A stretch of 64,000 nt of DNA, taken from Apoda limacodes (taxonomy: Eukaryota; Arthropoda; Insecta; Lepidoptera; Limacodidae). The notes under the pieces are model-generated. The model searched no databases and had not been told where the DNA came from. It worked only from the letters and a program-made list of their open reading frames with translations. The stretch is from NCBI GenBank assembly GCA_946406115.1, contig OX291561.1:6316273-6380272 (forward strand), in the 5' to 3' direction. The position numbers were made by a program, and so were the translations under genes. Shown one piece after another: positions 43,845 to 56,821 of this stretch (within the stretch, counting starts at the first letter, position 1; the number at the start of each line of letters is the position of its first letter).

Positions 43845-44640
43845 TAGCTATTACCCGCGGCTCGGCTTAAAATCTTTACACGACTGCCTGTAAAAAAAAG
43901 TGTTATGTTTTCAGCTTTCACTTTTGTATGTGTGTATATATATTTGTGTGTTTCTTTATTTCATCATAACTTTTAAAGGCCTGAACAAATTTAGAAATGT
44001 GTGGTATCGTTAGAATGCTTATATTTCCCCGGGTAATACAGCCTATGTCTTCACAAATCCCGTGGGGCAGCCATGTTACCCGTGTGTTGAAAATATTTTT
44101 TTATAAAATATCTCATGAATTACCTTGAATATATAGTGATCATGCTAAGAGTTAATTCTCTAAAAATATATAACTCTAAAGTCCTATTTTGTGTAGTATA
44201 CTGGAAATACTTATTTAAAACAGTCTTTAAATAATATAAAAATAAAAATAATAATAAAACGGGATTAAACGCGTCATTTGGCAAAATACCTTTTTCCCGA
44301 CGTTTCGGCTGGGTTACACAAGCCACGGGTAGATTAAATAATATAAAGGAACGAAGACATTTTGGATCTCAACAATAAATCAAATTAATTTTAGGATTCT
44401 ACAGTCGAATCCATCAGCCTTTATATTTTCCCCAAGTTCATCTGTCCGTCCGGCCGTATGTTAAACATAACCAATTTAGAATTTATGCTAGGAATTGTTA
44501 AAACACTCATGTCATCCCAAGGTTATCTACTTAACTGTTAAAATCTAATAAAACACAATCCAGGTTGCTAAATATTTACTTTTGGGTCAGAAATATAAGT
44601 CATTAGCATTTATACGTGCAAAATATAGACACCAGAGCAA
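43845..44640. other. Upstream flank of Toll, repeat-like
   Basis: 'ctagctattacccgcggctc' at ~43849 resembles a reversed Helitron-like end. No convincing core promoter or NF-kB-type site was picked out by eye. Confidence 0.35.
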
Positions 44641-45029
44641 GTGTACAACGCGATCACCATAAAAAGTTATAAATATAAAATAATATATAATATAAAGTAT
44701 ATTTTCTACGTTATTCTATGTCTTTTTCCTATTCTTAATCTAAAATCAGCTTACCATGTTGCTAGGGCCCCGCAGTTTTTAACCGCGGAAAGATTTTTGC
44801 TATTTTTAACTCTTTATGGCATAAAAAGGTATCTTTTCCATCCTCACAATAGGTCCAAAAGAATAGTTCACGTCGCCTTATTTATTTACTATATGATGTA
44901 AACGAATCGCGGTATCATCCGCCGAAATATCTTTTCCCGAGCAATCGTGCGTTACTGTAATTTGGAGCTATCGTGTCTCCTGTAGTCTTTACAACTGCGC
45001 CAAAAAATAGTGTCCCGAGGTATGACTAC

Positions 45030-45662
45030 TTAAAACAATTCCACAACCGGTATGCAGGAATGGCACTATTAAAAAATATATTTAACGCCTGGGAGGATTC
45101 GCATGATGCTCTTGGAGTGTTTTGTGATTTATCTAAGGTATTTGACTGTGTTCGACATGAAAATCTCATCATGAAACTACATCACTATGGCATTAGAGGC
45201 AAAGCTCTCGACCTTTTGACCTCCTATATGAACAGGAGAGTACAGAAAAAAGATGTCAACGGTGAAAGATCTTCGGGATTAGCAGTCACTATGGGAGTCC
45301 CTCAGGGCTCAATTTTAGGTCCTTTTCTATTTCTTTTTTACATTAATTATCTCCCATATCATGTTAAAAACCATAACATTGTCTTATTTGCTGATGACAC
45401 CTCTTTGCTTCTTAAAATTAAGAGACGACAGACATGTTATGATGAATTAAATAATGCCCTTTCTAAAACTGTAAATTCGTTTAACGCTAATAATTTGTTA
45501 CTTAATGAAAAAAAAAAAACCAAACGTGTTAAATTTACATTACCAAATGTTATTCAGATACAAAAGTGTATTAATATTAATGGCGAGCAATTAGAACTTG
45601 TTAATTCAACAGTCTATTCTTGGCATAACCCTGGACTCCAAACTTCAATATTCATAACCTAG
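45030..45662 (+). pseudogene. LINE reverse transcriptase domain
   Basis: 'GVFCDLSKVFDCVRHENLIM', 'MGVPQGSILGPFLFLFYINY' and 'NIVLFADDTSLLLKI' preserve the catalytic aspartates. The start before residue 'MALLKNIF' is missing and the end is shifted, so the protein is not complete. Confidence 0.85.
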
Positions 45663-46185
45663 CCAAAAAACTTAGCTCTGCTGTGTATGCGATCAAGAAA
45701 ATAAGACAATTGACCGATGTAGACACTGCAAAAATAGTATATTCACTCTTTTATGGGGCAATGTATACACTTTTACAACAAAGTTCCCAATAATATTTAA
45801 AAGCTATCAACAAGTAAATTTAAATCTTTTATCAAACAAGCACTTTGTAAAAAAGCATATTACAATATATCAGGCTATGTAAATGATAAAAATCCTTGGG
45901 ACTGAAGATGCTCAATTACAGGATGCATAGGTAAACCAAATTAAAATGGAAATAATATAAAATTGTACAGCTTAAATTTTTTATTTAAGACATTGATTGT
46001 ATTTTTAGTTTTTATGATGTTTTTTAGAAGAGTAACTATCGAGTTTCTTGCCGGATTCTTCTCGGTAGAAATCAACAACATTGTGAACCGGGTTTTTAAA
46101 AATAGTATTTCATAACTTTGACGATTCAAAAGTGATTGTAAAATCCTAATTTGAATCAACCATTTTGACTTTGACTTTGAATGTA
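45030..46185 (+). mobile_element. Jockey-like LINE, 5'-truncated
   Basis: The element runs from inside the fingers of the reverse transcriptase to the 3' end. The polymerase frame (to 45662) is open. After it, frames decay ('SKFKSFIKQALCKKAYYNIS', ~45820) to a stop after 'KNPWD' near 45903. The 3' untranslated region has 'cttgccggattcttctcggt' and 'ttgacgattcaaaagtgatt'. Most of the thumb between ~45750 and 45780 is deleted relative to the copy at 20380-21830. Confidence 0.8.
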
Positions 46186-46389
46186 TTTCTATAAGAAAAT
46201 CAGAATAAAATAAACATAGTTCTATACCCTTCTCCGTCCCTTCAACAATAACCGTACCAAAAATCAGGTCTTTTGATTGCTCCGTTGCGACGCCAAGCAA
46301 TTATGAAAAAACCAACAGATTGACAGACTTTTAAATTTATTTTAGAGTTTATGAAACTTTCAATAAAAAAAATAATCTATACGTATTAT

Positions 46390-46630
46390 AAAACTCGATC
46401 TCTGTCAGTTATGTTCTTTACAAGGCTAAATAACTGAATACATTTTGATGAAATTTTTCCTTATGAAGCGTGCACCTTTGGATAGGACATAGGCTACTTA
46501 AAATAATAAAAGTGAAAATGGAGGATAACTACAGCAAACTTCCTTACCATAATCAAGGAATTGCCGTGGGAATCACACGTCAATCACCGATTTAAGCGCG
46601 GGCAGAACCGCGGGTTATAGCTAGTATAGA
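46390..46630 (+). mobile_element. Helitron-like fragment
   Basis: 'ggataggacataggctactt' and 'tcaatcaccgatttaagcgc', ending 'gcgggttatagctagta', as in the other Lep1-like tails. Confidence 0.5.
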
Positions 46631-46754
46631 ATGAAAGAAGGATCAAATAAGCATACACTAGCAAAAAGTACTCTGGATCAGTGATGCATTAATGTTGAAT
46701 ATGATAATTAAAGTATTTCATCAATATTCTGTATTATCGACCAAATTGCTGGTT

Positions 46755-48180
46755 AACCATTTAAGAAAGAATTTCGTCGTTCATATTCGAGTTGGAGGCG
46801 AGTTCGAGTCTACTGACCAGTAGATCGGCTTTCTCATTTTCACTATGGGCCAAGTTACCATCGGTCTTTCGCAGTGGTGGTAATGACGACTGGCAGAAGT
46901 TCCCCTCGGCAGCTTTAGCAAGTGGCCAGAAACCACGACTCCCAGGAGGATAACTCACAAGTCGCCCACCTATTTTGCCGATGAATTGGAATTTTGCTCT
47001 GGCAGTTGCTTTCTTACTGAATCTCGAGGCAGCATTTAATTTACGTTTTAACTCAGAAGAATTCGGATCCTTATTGTTACGAGCCGTGGTCCAAGCCTCA
47101 TACGCAGTTTGCTAAAAATTTTAGCTTCTCTTCAAGACCTATTCAACCACGGTCGTTTTTTGACGCCGGCAGCTACTCGCGGGTTAGGAATGAAACATTC
47201 CATACCAGCGAGGATTGTCTCAGTGACTGCGGCTGCGCAGCCGTCAGGATCATCTGAGCTAAAGCAGAGCTGCCTCCACGGGTATGATGCATAATATTCT
47301 CACAATCCATCCCAGTCTGCCGACTTATAGTGCCACACACGACGCCAATTAGTTGGCCCAGAAGGATCGGGTTGTGTGCATGACATTTGAGTCCGAACAA
47401 GACAGTGGTCCGAGGAGCCAAGAGGCGCATCCACTGAGACGGAGTATCCGTTCGGACGTGTAGTCAGCAGAAGGTCCAGTAAGGAGCTCGTATGGTCCTC
47501 TATATCTGGTATTCTCGTTGGAAAAGTACTACCTGAGAGAATCCATAGGTCAGAGCAAATTCATGAGCAGATATCCCTGCATAGTTATTGGTTCTAGAAC
47601 TGAGCCACTCACGATGGTGGGCGTTGAAGTCTCCCAAAATTACTAGATCTGCTGTGGGATATTGCCCTAGAACTATGTCAGTCGTCAAACTCAGGTGCAT
47701 GAAGAGTCGAGTTACGTCCGTGTAACCGCTATGAGACCTGAATAGGCACGCATAGATATAAAGAGTGTGGCTGCCGCAATCTACGCGCACCCACAATATT
47801 GACAGGTCCCTGTCTTTAAGGCTATGAAGGCGACGACAGCAGATATCCTCCCGGAAGAACATACATACACCGGCACGACTCATAAAATTGTTCTCGAGTT
47901 TGTAGCCGGGATAGTGAAGGTATGATGTGTCGGCCGGGCAGGATATCTGAGTTTCCGTAAGAAAAATAATGGTCGGCTGCGCAGTCTCGAGATGGTGGTG
48001 GACTGCGTTAAGATTTACGTGAATACCCCTTATGTTGCAAAAATCTACATTATATGCGATACTAGAACTGTTAAATCACAGCACAGATAATACGGTTGCT
48101 AGCACGGTGGGCCGAAGGGCCCCTAACCCCTCTCTGTTGTAGTAGCCGGTTTCACCCCGGTCTCCTTCTCCGCCACGACT
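46755..48180 (-). pseudogene. LINE endonuclease and linker
   Basis: On the minus strand 'DFCNIRGIHVNLNAVHHHLE' (from ~48045), 'IIFLTETQIS', 'CMFFREDICCRRL', 'LVILGDFNAHHREWL' and 'PLGSSDHCLV' give the complete set of APE endonuclease blocks. Downstream are 'ADWDGL' and 'SYPWRQLCFSS', then the linker 'SYPPGSRGFWPLAKAAEGNF' (46761-46958). The reverse transcriptase is missing. Frameshifts at ~47500 and ~47170. 48181-48560 to the right may be its 5' region but shows no domain. Confidence 0.75.
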
Positions 48181-48814
48181 TCACGCAGGTTGGCTGTTCG
48201 GCATCCTAGTTCGGAGATTAAAAATCGCTGGGTTCGGGAATCCGTCTAACCTGCCAGGTGGCCAGCTGTGAGCCGTTTCATCCGGTTTCCCTGACCGCCG
48301 TAACAGCACGCCGCGTCTACGCCGAGCAATGACAGCAACAAGCACCGGCGGTCGCCCACTGTCCGCGCAGCGGATCCTCAAAGACAGCTCTGGCAACCTT
48401 ACTCACCGCCAGGAACACAACAATACTCAATGTTAGTGTTATGGTGGCGGCGGTTTTCTGTAAGGTAGAGGTACTTCCCCAGTTCGGGCCGCTCATTCGA
48501 GCAAGTGGTCGCTATTGGCCGCTTTATTTGTTCGGGCAGCTTATTCGAGCGAGCACTTGCAGTGCCCTACCTCTCTTAAAATAGGGTCCCATTTTTACCC
48601 TTATATATATATAATTTAAAATAAAAACAATAAATATCTTTTGGCTCTAAAAATTGAATCAACTTATTGTTTTATAGTAATGCAATACTCATGTGCATTG
48701 CAAATATCTTTTTTTTTTTTTTTTATTAATTTGTGACACTTTTTGAATAACAGCATCAGGTTTAGATCTGAAATAAAAAAATAAATGAAAAATATTGCTT
48801 AAATGGTTCAAATC

Positions 48815-49195
48815 GACTAAAAAAAAACGACCAAGTGCGAGTCTGACTCGCGCACCGAGGGTTCCGTACAAGCCCCGCTTAGATATTTATTCTATTTTAA
48901 TTAATTTAATCATTTTTAAATTGAATATACAACTGAATATTCAAATATTCTGTGAATATATCAAGCGTCTACCTGTTGCCTTTATTAATATTAAGCAAAA
49001 AACGGCAAAAAGACCACGTTTGTTGTATATTTTATTCTGATTTTAGTATTAATTGTTATAGCGACAACAATTTCAACTGTCTAGCTATCACGGTTAATGA
49101 GATACAGCCTGGTGACAGACAGAAAGACGGACATCGGAGTCTTAGTAATAGGGTCCCGTTTTTACCCTTTATATTTTCGTGGCAACTCTTTGGAA
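48815..49195 (+). repeat. Dispersed repeat with 'ccaagtgcgagtc' start
   Basis: 'cgaccaagtgcgagtctgac' and 'tcgcgcaccgagggttccgt' at the left and 'ggtgacagacagaaagacgg', 'cttagtaatagggtcccgtt' at the right are the two ends of a repeat common in insect genomes. A decayed left end recurs at 54320-54355. Confidence 0.55.
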
Positions 49196-49449
49196 TAAAA
49201 AGGGTTTTTATATCTTATGCTTTTCTTTCTAACGACTTGATATTATTTTTTTTTTATTTTTAAATCAAAACTTGGTCAAATTAAAACATTGATCAACAAT
49301 TGATATAGCCTATGTTACTATGGAATGGTGTAAGTTTCTAATGTGAAATAATTTTAACAATCGATTCAATAGGTGGCAGACCAGAGTCCTCCGTAGTCCG
49401 CAGTACGTGGACCCATGATACGTGCCAACAAACAAATTTTACCTCTTTA

Positions 49450-49785
49450 TAATATTATATTAGACTAGCGGCCCGTCCCGGCTTCACGCAGGTAGGCCTT
49501 TTTTTATTCATAAATTAACTTTTTTCCTTAAAAATGGCAAAATATTCAAAACTCCCGATTTTGAACATTGTTCATTGGTGTTCCGCTCCTATTGGTCTTA
49601 GCGTGATGATATATAGCCTATAGCCTTCCTCGATAAATGGGCTATCTAACACTGATAGAAGTTTTCAAATCGGACCGGTAGTTCCTGAAAGAATTTTTCA
49701 AATCGGATCGGTAGTTCCTGAGATTAGCGCGTTCAAACAAACAAACTCTTCAGCCCTATAATATAAGTATAGATTAAATATTTAG
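49450..49785 (+). repeat. Helitron-like dispersed repeat
   Basis: Begins 'actagcggcccgtcccggct' and ends 'gcgttcaaacaaacaaactc' plus 'tataatataagtatagat'. Inside, 'tttcaaatcgga(c/t)cggtagttcctgaga/aa' is duplicated in tandem at ~49660-49725. Confidence 0.55.
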
Positions 49786-51370
49786 GTATCATTAAAATTT
49801 ACTAAACATTTCACAAAACTGCAAGTAGGTACCTATCTTGAGATGGTTGGTATTATCGGAATTATCTGTACTACCAGTGACAATATCAATAGGTAAATTC
49901 TATATAGGCGAGTTTTTGTACCTTTATTTTTGTTCTAGAGTTTTGAACTTTGTTTAAAAAAAAGAATAGGTAGTAAAAGTTTCTGAGGTTCTATTTTAAT
50001 ATAGACCTAAAACCTTTATCTGTCGGCTAGTACCTAAACTATGCGGATCAGCAAAGTGCTGTAAATCCGTACCTATACCTACATTTATGTTAAAAATGGG
50101 AAAATACAAATCAATAAATAGGTTACTAGGCCATTATGTTTTTTAGTCTTCTTTTGCATATTTTTCGTAAAAAAATCTTGTTTGTTACCCATTGTTATTA
50201 TTATACTAAACTTAATAAAAATAAATAAAAAACTTACGACTAAATTCGTGTCCAATTGATGTTTGTAATAAACACTTTACACAAATAATAATATATAACT
50301 AGTAGATACGAGTAAAAAGTTAAAAGTATTCATTTTAGACGTCCTAAAAACTTAAAGTGTCCTCTCACAGTAAGCCGCAGTTGCACCAAATACCTAAAAG
50401 CAAAAAAAAAACTGTTCCTAGCACGACGTAAAGCAAAACATACGCATCACTGCAGTGAGAGATCGAGCGTCCGGAACACAACTTCTAACTACCTTACGCA
50501 GTATTTGTTGCCGCAGGCCGTAGTTTCCAGTATACATATATTAATCTATGGGCCATAGACTTAGGAAAAAAGCAAGCTAGAATCAGTTCACGCGTACTCA
50601 CATAAGGTTGAATTTTGCAAATCAAGCCTGTATTACTTTTATATTGCATGGAATAATTTTGCTCGTATTTACGTTTTTATTTTATTAAAAAAAAAGTAGA
50701 CACTGTATAAAAATTCTGTTCGATTCTATGTTCAAAATATAAAAATAACTTTCCAGTGCATAAAAAAAAAATATGATACCCTTACAAATTATCGAGATCT
50801 ACGACAAGTAAACTTATTTTAAAGCCTTTTTACGATTTTTTTCTTAAATTCTGATGTCCTTTTTCAAAATACTGTTCGATTGTCTGTTTAGATTATGTTT
50901 TTCCCTAGCCTATGTATTTTTTCAGCTTTGTAATTAGTTGCCACTTCTTCAATCTGGAATATGTAAAATAGACCTTTTTTGAGAATTCCGCGTATATAAC
51001 GTCTTAAGTTACCTACGTAACAAACAACAATAAATCCGTGTTTGACAGATTTTTTGTACGTCTTCGACATAATTATGTCTACATATATATCGCTGCGGTA
51101 GCTCATACATAGTCAATTAATATAATATGTAAAACAAAACCTACATATAAAAGTATTTTTTACATTTCCAGTTTCAGTATATGTCAAATGCAAATCGGCT
51201 ATTTAGAAATGGCAATGACCGCGACTGTGCGGGCATTATACTAAAAGTAAGGTCAGTAATAGAATTACTGTATTCATTCCGCATAGCATGGTGCGTAGCA
51301 GCAGTTATCTTAAGTGTCATTACCCACGTTTATTATCGTTTTAACCCGCAGTTAAACTATAGGTATAAAT
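49786..51370. other. Intergenic, nothing recognised
   Basis: AT-rich; frames at 50888-51106 and 51181-51387 have no family resemblance. Confidence 0.45.
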
Positions 51371-51481
51371 CGCGCCACGTAAGTTGAACCTGCGCAGTAA
51401 CACATTTTTGGTTAGGTAGTACATTTGTCTATACTGTACCTGCGCAGAAGACCGCCATTTTAGTTCAACTTACATGGCGCG
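51371..51481. mobile_element. Palindromic 111-bp MITE, copy 2
   Basis: CGCGCCACGTAAGTTGAAC at the left and GTTCAACTTACATGGCGCG at the right; same length and layout as 30227-30337 with scattered differences in the middle. Confidence 0.8.
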
Positions 51482-51840
51482 ACCTATATGTGCCTATGCT
51501 TGAAGACGCTAGTGATTAAAAAAAAAAACGAGTTGCACTCCGGGAGTGCCGGCAGAAGTGAAAACCTTTACACACGATTCGCGCTTAACATTCAAATATG
51601 TTACAAGACAACTCATACGTCATATCTAGACACGCGGCAGCGTGTCAAGCCAAGTTCAAGTAACAGAACTGGCGTGCAGCACCGTGTGTTACACGAACCA
51701 TTTGGGATTTTGACCCCCTCATAACTCAAAAACTATTTTACATAAACGTGTCAAATTTGGTTGATATATTGAGACTTGCGAGATACATATATACTCCAAA
51801 TTTCATAAGCACATCTCAAACGGTTATTTAGATTTTAACG

Positions 51841-52200
51841 TTTTTTTTTTTTTTATACCACTTAGGTGGCAAACAAGCCTACGGTCCGCCTGATGGTAAG
51901 CGGTCACCGTAGCCTATGGACGCTTGCAACACCAGGGGCATCACTCGCACGTTGCCGACCCTTCAGAAATCTAATAACTTCTTTTTTGAAGAACCCCATA
52001 CTGTAGTCCTTAGAGAAAACCTTGGCAGGGAGCTCATTCCACAACCCAAGCGTTCGCGGGAGGAAGTTTCTCTGAAACCGCACTGTACGCGACCATTTCG
52101 GTTCCATAGTGTAAAAATAAATTTCCTGTCGATGGCGAGCGGTGCGATGGTAGAACGTACAAAAATCGTCTTTTTTATCACTGACTGACCTATAGATCAA
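51841..52200 (-). pseudogene. LINE C-terminus and 3' tail
   Basis: The minus-strand frame 51904-52200 encodes 'FQRNFLPRTLGLWNELPAKV' and ends 'FLKGRQRASDAPGVASVHRL'. This is the C-terminus of a LINE polyprotein, followed by ~60 bp of 3' untranslated sequence and an A-run (T-run at 51840-51855 on plus). It identifies the fragments at 2565, 5605, 17865, 22670 and 29461. 5' truncated. Confidence 0.8.
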
Positions 52201-52308
52201 AACTCTTAGCCAGTTCCAGATGACCTACAAAGTTCAAATTTGGCATGCAGATAGATAATTAGGTGAATACAAAGGAATAAATCAGAAAGTGGTAAATTTG
52301 ATGAATTT

Positions 52309-53703
52309 GAGAAACTAGCCAAGTCAGACCTTAGGCTACAATATATTATCCTAGGTTATGAGAAGAAATGATCTTTTATGTTGTTATAAATAAATTTCTG
52401 GACTCACCATTGAACTTGGCACCCATTTAGATCTCACTTCTTTTGTCGTCAACATCCAAGGCATATATCATAATATTGAACTTGGCTCTCATCTCACATT
52501 TATGTTTTTGATGGGATTTCATAACTTTTTGTTCATAAATTATTAGTAGGTAGGTACTTATTTATATCAAAATTAATACCAAATGGTTTTTGTTAAACTA
52601 ATGTATTTTTCACGTTTACGGATAATTGTCTTTTTTGTGTTACCCTACTAATATTATAAATGTGAAAGTTTTATGTCTGGATGGATAGGTTAGGTCCTGA
52701 AATAGCATATAGGCTACTTTTTATCCCTAAAAATTTAAAAGTTTCTGCGGGAATAACTATAACAGAGCTAAACGCACTATTGCCGACTCTTTCTTCGCTG
52801 AACAAACCTAGTAGAACACCATCCTGATGATATACTTCGATCTTAATATTATACAAATTTACTGTAGCCTTTAATTCAGCAGCAGCTCCATAAGCTGTCG
52901 AACAGAGCATGCTTGCTGGATACTCTTCTTCAGAGCAGTAATGATCCCCGTTTGGAGCGCTAGTGTACATACTTAAATCATCCCAGTTAAGACACACCTA
53001 CTCTACTATAGTATCACGCAACCTATTTGTTTGTGGTATTTTATTATACTCAAACAAAGAATATGCAATCGAATGGAATAGGTAGCTTCCATCGGGAGGC
53101 ATTGGAATAATTCGGTGTTAGGTAAGTGTGTTACCCACCCGTTATTCTATTGTACGACTTATTGTACAATATACGTAATAAAAAGATAATTATTTAAGAC
53201 GATTACGTAACAAATTACCTGTTATCTATGGAATTCTCAAGATAAACATTTTGTTACCAATTAGTTCTCATTCTTAAACTCATTCAGAGTTAAGTACTTA
53301 TACATACCAACTTATAACTCTTATAACTATACTAAAATTATTATTAATTTTTGATTTAATTATTGCCTAGTAGAGTATGTATGCCGTAAACGTAGGAAAA
53401 TACAGTAGTTTAACAAAAACTATTTGGTATTAATTTTGATATAAATAAGTACCTACCTACTAATAATTTATGAACAAAAAGTTATGAAATCCCATCAAAA
53501 ACATAAATGTGAGATGAGAGCCAAGTTCAATATTATGATATATGCCTTGGATGTTGACTTCAATGACAAAAGAAGTGAGATCTAAATGGGTGCCAAGTTC
53601 AATGGTCAGTCCAGAAATTTATTTATAACAACATAAAATATCATTTCTTCTTATAACTTAGGATAATATATTGTAGCCTAAGATCTGACTCGGCTAGTTT
53701 CTC
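52309..53703. mobile_element. Foldback element with ~315-bp inverted arms
   Basis: The left arm 52309-52622 and the right arm 53381-53703 are inverted copies, well over 90% alike by eye, with one ~8-bp insertion in the right arm. Termini are GAGAAACTAGCC and GGCTAGTTTCTC. The ~760-bp centre holds a Helitron-like start (52644-52790) and an OTU-like frame (minus). No clear target duplication was seen. Confidence 0.8.
52671..52997 (-). pseudogene. OTU-like domain fragment
   Basis: 'HYCSEEEYPASMLCSTAYGA' and 'AAELKATVNLYNIKIEVYHQ', followed by 'DGVLLGLFSEE', resemble the central and C-terminal part of an OTU cysteine-protease domain (YG...E...A...I.VY). The catalytic Cys box is absent. OTU domains are carried by some Helitron-type and other large transposons. 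After 'SEE' the frame runs into the Helitron-like repeat. The assignment is tentative. Confidence 0.4.
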
Positions 53704-53836
53704 ATATACGAATTATATTACAGCCTTCGCAAGTTCTAAACCTGTTACTTGTCGGCTCTATTTTTATTCTGCGATTAATTATTTTTTTTTATTTATTATT
53801 CCGAAAATTTGGCTTGCTGGTAGAAACTAGCCACTA

Positions 53837-53898
53837 GAACTAGCCAAGTCAGACCTTAGGTTACAATATATTATCTTAAGTTATAAGAAGAAATGATA
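53837..53898 (+). repeat. Third, partial copy of foldback arm
   Basis: 'aactagccaagtcagacctt' to 'taagaagaaatgat' repeats the outer ~62 bp of the left arm in direct orientation, 134 bp beyond the right arm. Confidence 0.8.
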
Positions 53899-54564
53899 CT
53901 GACGCCAGTTTATCATTTTTTACCCATCACAAAAACTAACCTAATGTAAAAAAATCCTACGCGAGTTCCGTCTTACGAATTTTATATGAATTTTCGATCA
54001 GGAGACGTATCTGACGCGAGTTTAACATTTTTTACCCATACCAAAAAAAGTGCACAACGCCGCTAAAGAAGTTTTCACTTCAAAAAACACTTGGTCAGAT
54101 GTAATCATTTACCGTCATCGCATGAACGTCATGTTAAACCATCGTATTAGCCCGCGGTTAAGTTTTAGGTAAATAGGTAAGCATAGAAACGTTAATGACG
54201 AAATCTCTTTTGGTCGGAAACACTTTTGTTAAGTTAACCTGGTTAATTTTAGGGTGTCATGCTTGACTATCGTGCTTATACATGCTTCAAAAAAGGGAAA
54301 CCCTGTAAAAAAACGCAAAAAACTGAGTCTGACTCGCGCACTGAGAGTTTCCTAGCATATATAGTAAGTCTTTGACCATGAGATCCTGTACAGAATTGAG
54401 CTTTTATGTAGATAGTATTTTTTAAGTTAATCGTTAAATCGGATAAAATAACAAACTTAACTTTGTAGTTGCAAACATGTTGTTCCAAACATCGATAAAG
54501 GTCACGGTTAATTCTCCAACTGTAAATTTAAGTTTGTAATCGCAAAACAAATTATGTGCTACAT
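53899..54564. other. Spacer before the right duplicated block
   Basis: No gene; contains a decayed end of the repeat seen at 48815 near 54320-54355. The last base before the duplicated block is 54564. Confidence 0.5.
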
Positions 54565-54754
54565 ATTACCACAATATAGCTACAAATTAACGATTTTCGG
54601 ATTTTCACCTTAACTCGTGCTGGTCTTAAAAACCATTTAGCTTTTTAGATAAGCTGATATTTAAAAACGAAACTCGAAATAACAAGATTCCAAACCTTTC
54701 TGTTGTAAATTACAAAATAAAGGTGTCTCAAGTTTTTAGCAAGAAAGTATAAAT

Positions 54755-54865
54755 CGCGCCACGTAAGTTGAACCTGCGCAGTAACACATTTTTGGTTCGT
54801 TAGTACATTCGTCCGTACTGCACCTGCGCAGACGGCCGCCATTTTAGTTCAACTTACGTGGCGCG
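54755..54865. mobile_element. Palindromic 111-bp MITE, copy 3
   Basis: Counterpart of 30227-30337, with G instead of T at 54763, so that the terminal inverted repeat is perfect. Confidence 0.8.
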
Positions 54866-56752
54866 GATTATAACAGCCAGGCTAAATTCGAATTCATTTG
54901 CAGATTTAGTACGAAACTTGGAAGCTACTCTCTCTTTTTGGTCGCAGCCGCTAGCTAACGCAAACTTTCACCAGTTTCGTCTTTACCACTTCAACAACAA
55001 AGAAAACTTAGTTCATAGCACTAAGAAGAAAGCCGATCTACTCGAGGGTTTCTCTCTTTGCCTCGAAATTGACTTTGAATGACGAAGACCATACCGGAAA
55101 TCTCCATAACAGCGAGTGAGGCAGCCGGAAATCCAGCAGGGTAGCTTAAATATTATGAAATTGAGATATCTTTTCATTTTATTACCACAATATGCAATTT
55201 CCTTCTCAATGCAAGTCTGCCCTGCATACTTCCAGTGCCCTAAAAAGCAGTTTAATAGTAAGAACATAAGCATTTTTATAAACATAAAAATCTGTCTCAG
55301 GTACTATATTGCTTTTTTGTAATGTTTTGCGTGTATTTTGCATGAAAGAACAATTTAACCAAAAATAATTACAATAAAAAAAATGGGTTGCCACAGCGAA
55401 GATGAAAAAATAATAAAACAACGAACCTGCAACCTGCAAATAAAAAACAAATATAAATTTGTCATCATAGCCAAAAGACTTTCTACAGTCCACTACTGAG
55501 CTCACCCACACTTCAACTCCCGACTCCTGAACCGTAGTCACCACTTTTTATTCTCCATCGGTTATCGGTTTGATCGACAAGAAATATGGTCTGCCGAGTT
55601 AACCGACTATTTAAGCTATGTTTGTGGGTAACTATAATTATTTGGCGAAATTATATTTTCTGAATATAACTGTACACAACAACATTTAGCATCACGCTTG
55701 CCTTGCCGTGTTATTGACCCCGTAAATGAATTTTAAAGAATTAAATGAGATCATCAAAATTGTAAAAAATTCAAAACCTTACTGACTCTGCTACTAGTAC
55801 ATTTTACTTACTCTGCTACTAGTGTATTTTACTTACTTACTTCACTAAGAGATATATATATTATTGCCATTAATACGAACAACTAACACGTTTAACTAAC
55901 ACGTCACGCCAAACCCAGTATATGTCGCTGGTAACTTACTTACTTAAGGTGGTCCAGGATTATGTCTACCTGGACAGTATTGAAAATTGGCCGGAACAAC
56001 TTTAAGGAGGAAGCTGACAGGAGGGTCCAGCCAGTAAAGCCTTTTCGTCGCCTATATCGCAGAGTCTGTGGACGAAGGTCACTAATCGGTGCATCCTTCC
56101 TCTGTCAGGATTTACGCTGCCAAAACATGGACACTTACTGCGGGGCTAGTTCACAAGCTCAAAGTTGCCCAGCGCGCTGTGGAACAAGCTATGCTAAATT
56201 TCTCTGAGAGATCAGAAATGAGGACATCCGAAAGAGAACTTAATTCACCGACATAGCTCGTAGAATCAGCTAGCTAAAGTAGCAGTAGACTGGCCATATC
56301 TGACAATGGATCGCATCCGTTTATCCTAGAGTGTAGATAGCGTATGGAAAAGCAAATCGTGGGACGCCTCCCAGCTCGATAGACCGATGACCTTAAGAGG
56401 GTGGCTGGTAATAGTTGGATGCGGACGGTAGAGGTTCGAGACTCGTGCGAAGTGGCGTGCCATGGAGGAAGATCATGTCCAGCCATGGAGCTCATAAGCT
56501 ATATTATGCTGTAAATATTGTTTGTTTTGGAAGAAATATTAAACATACATTTATAAAGTATATATTTATGCAAGTTAGTTGGACTTATGTTTTCACACTA
56601 AGGCTCATGATAGGGAATTTATGCGAACTATAGATGTATTATCTATAGTTCGCATTTATTTGAAAGACCATATGTAGTCTGAAGCTGGATAACGATACAC
56701 AATTAAATTATTGAACACCATACAAGATAAGAAGTAAATAACTTATATATCT

Positions 56753-56758
56753 TTTATT
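56753..56758 (-). promoter_or_regulatory. Second Toll polyadenylation signal
   Basis: AATAAA on the minus strand; same spacing to the stop codon as in the left copy. Confidence 0.6.
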
Positions 56759-56821
56759 TTATATTAAACTTTTGGCATGAAAACTTTATACAGCGTTACA
56801 TTAAAGCAATATAAATGCAAA

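Noticed and set aside
44641..44901. An 86-codon frame upstream of the jockey-like LINE as a possible Toll upstream gene
   Set aside because: Wrong strand for Toll, low-complexity and without family resemblance or splice context.
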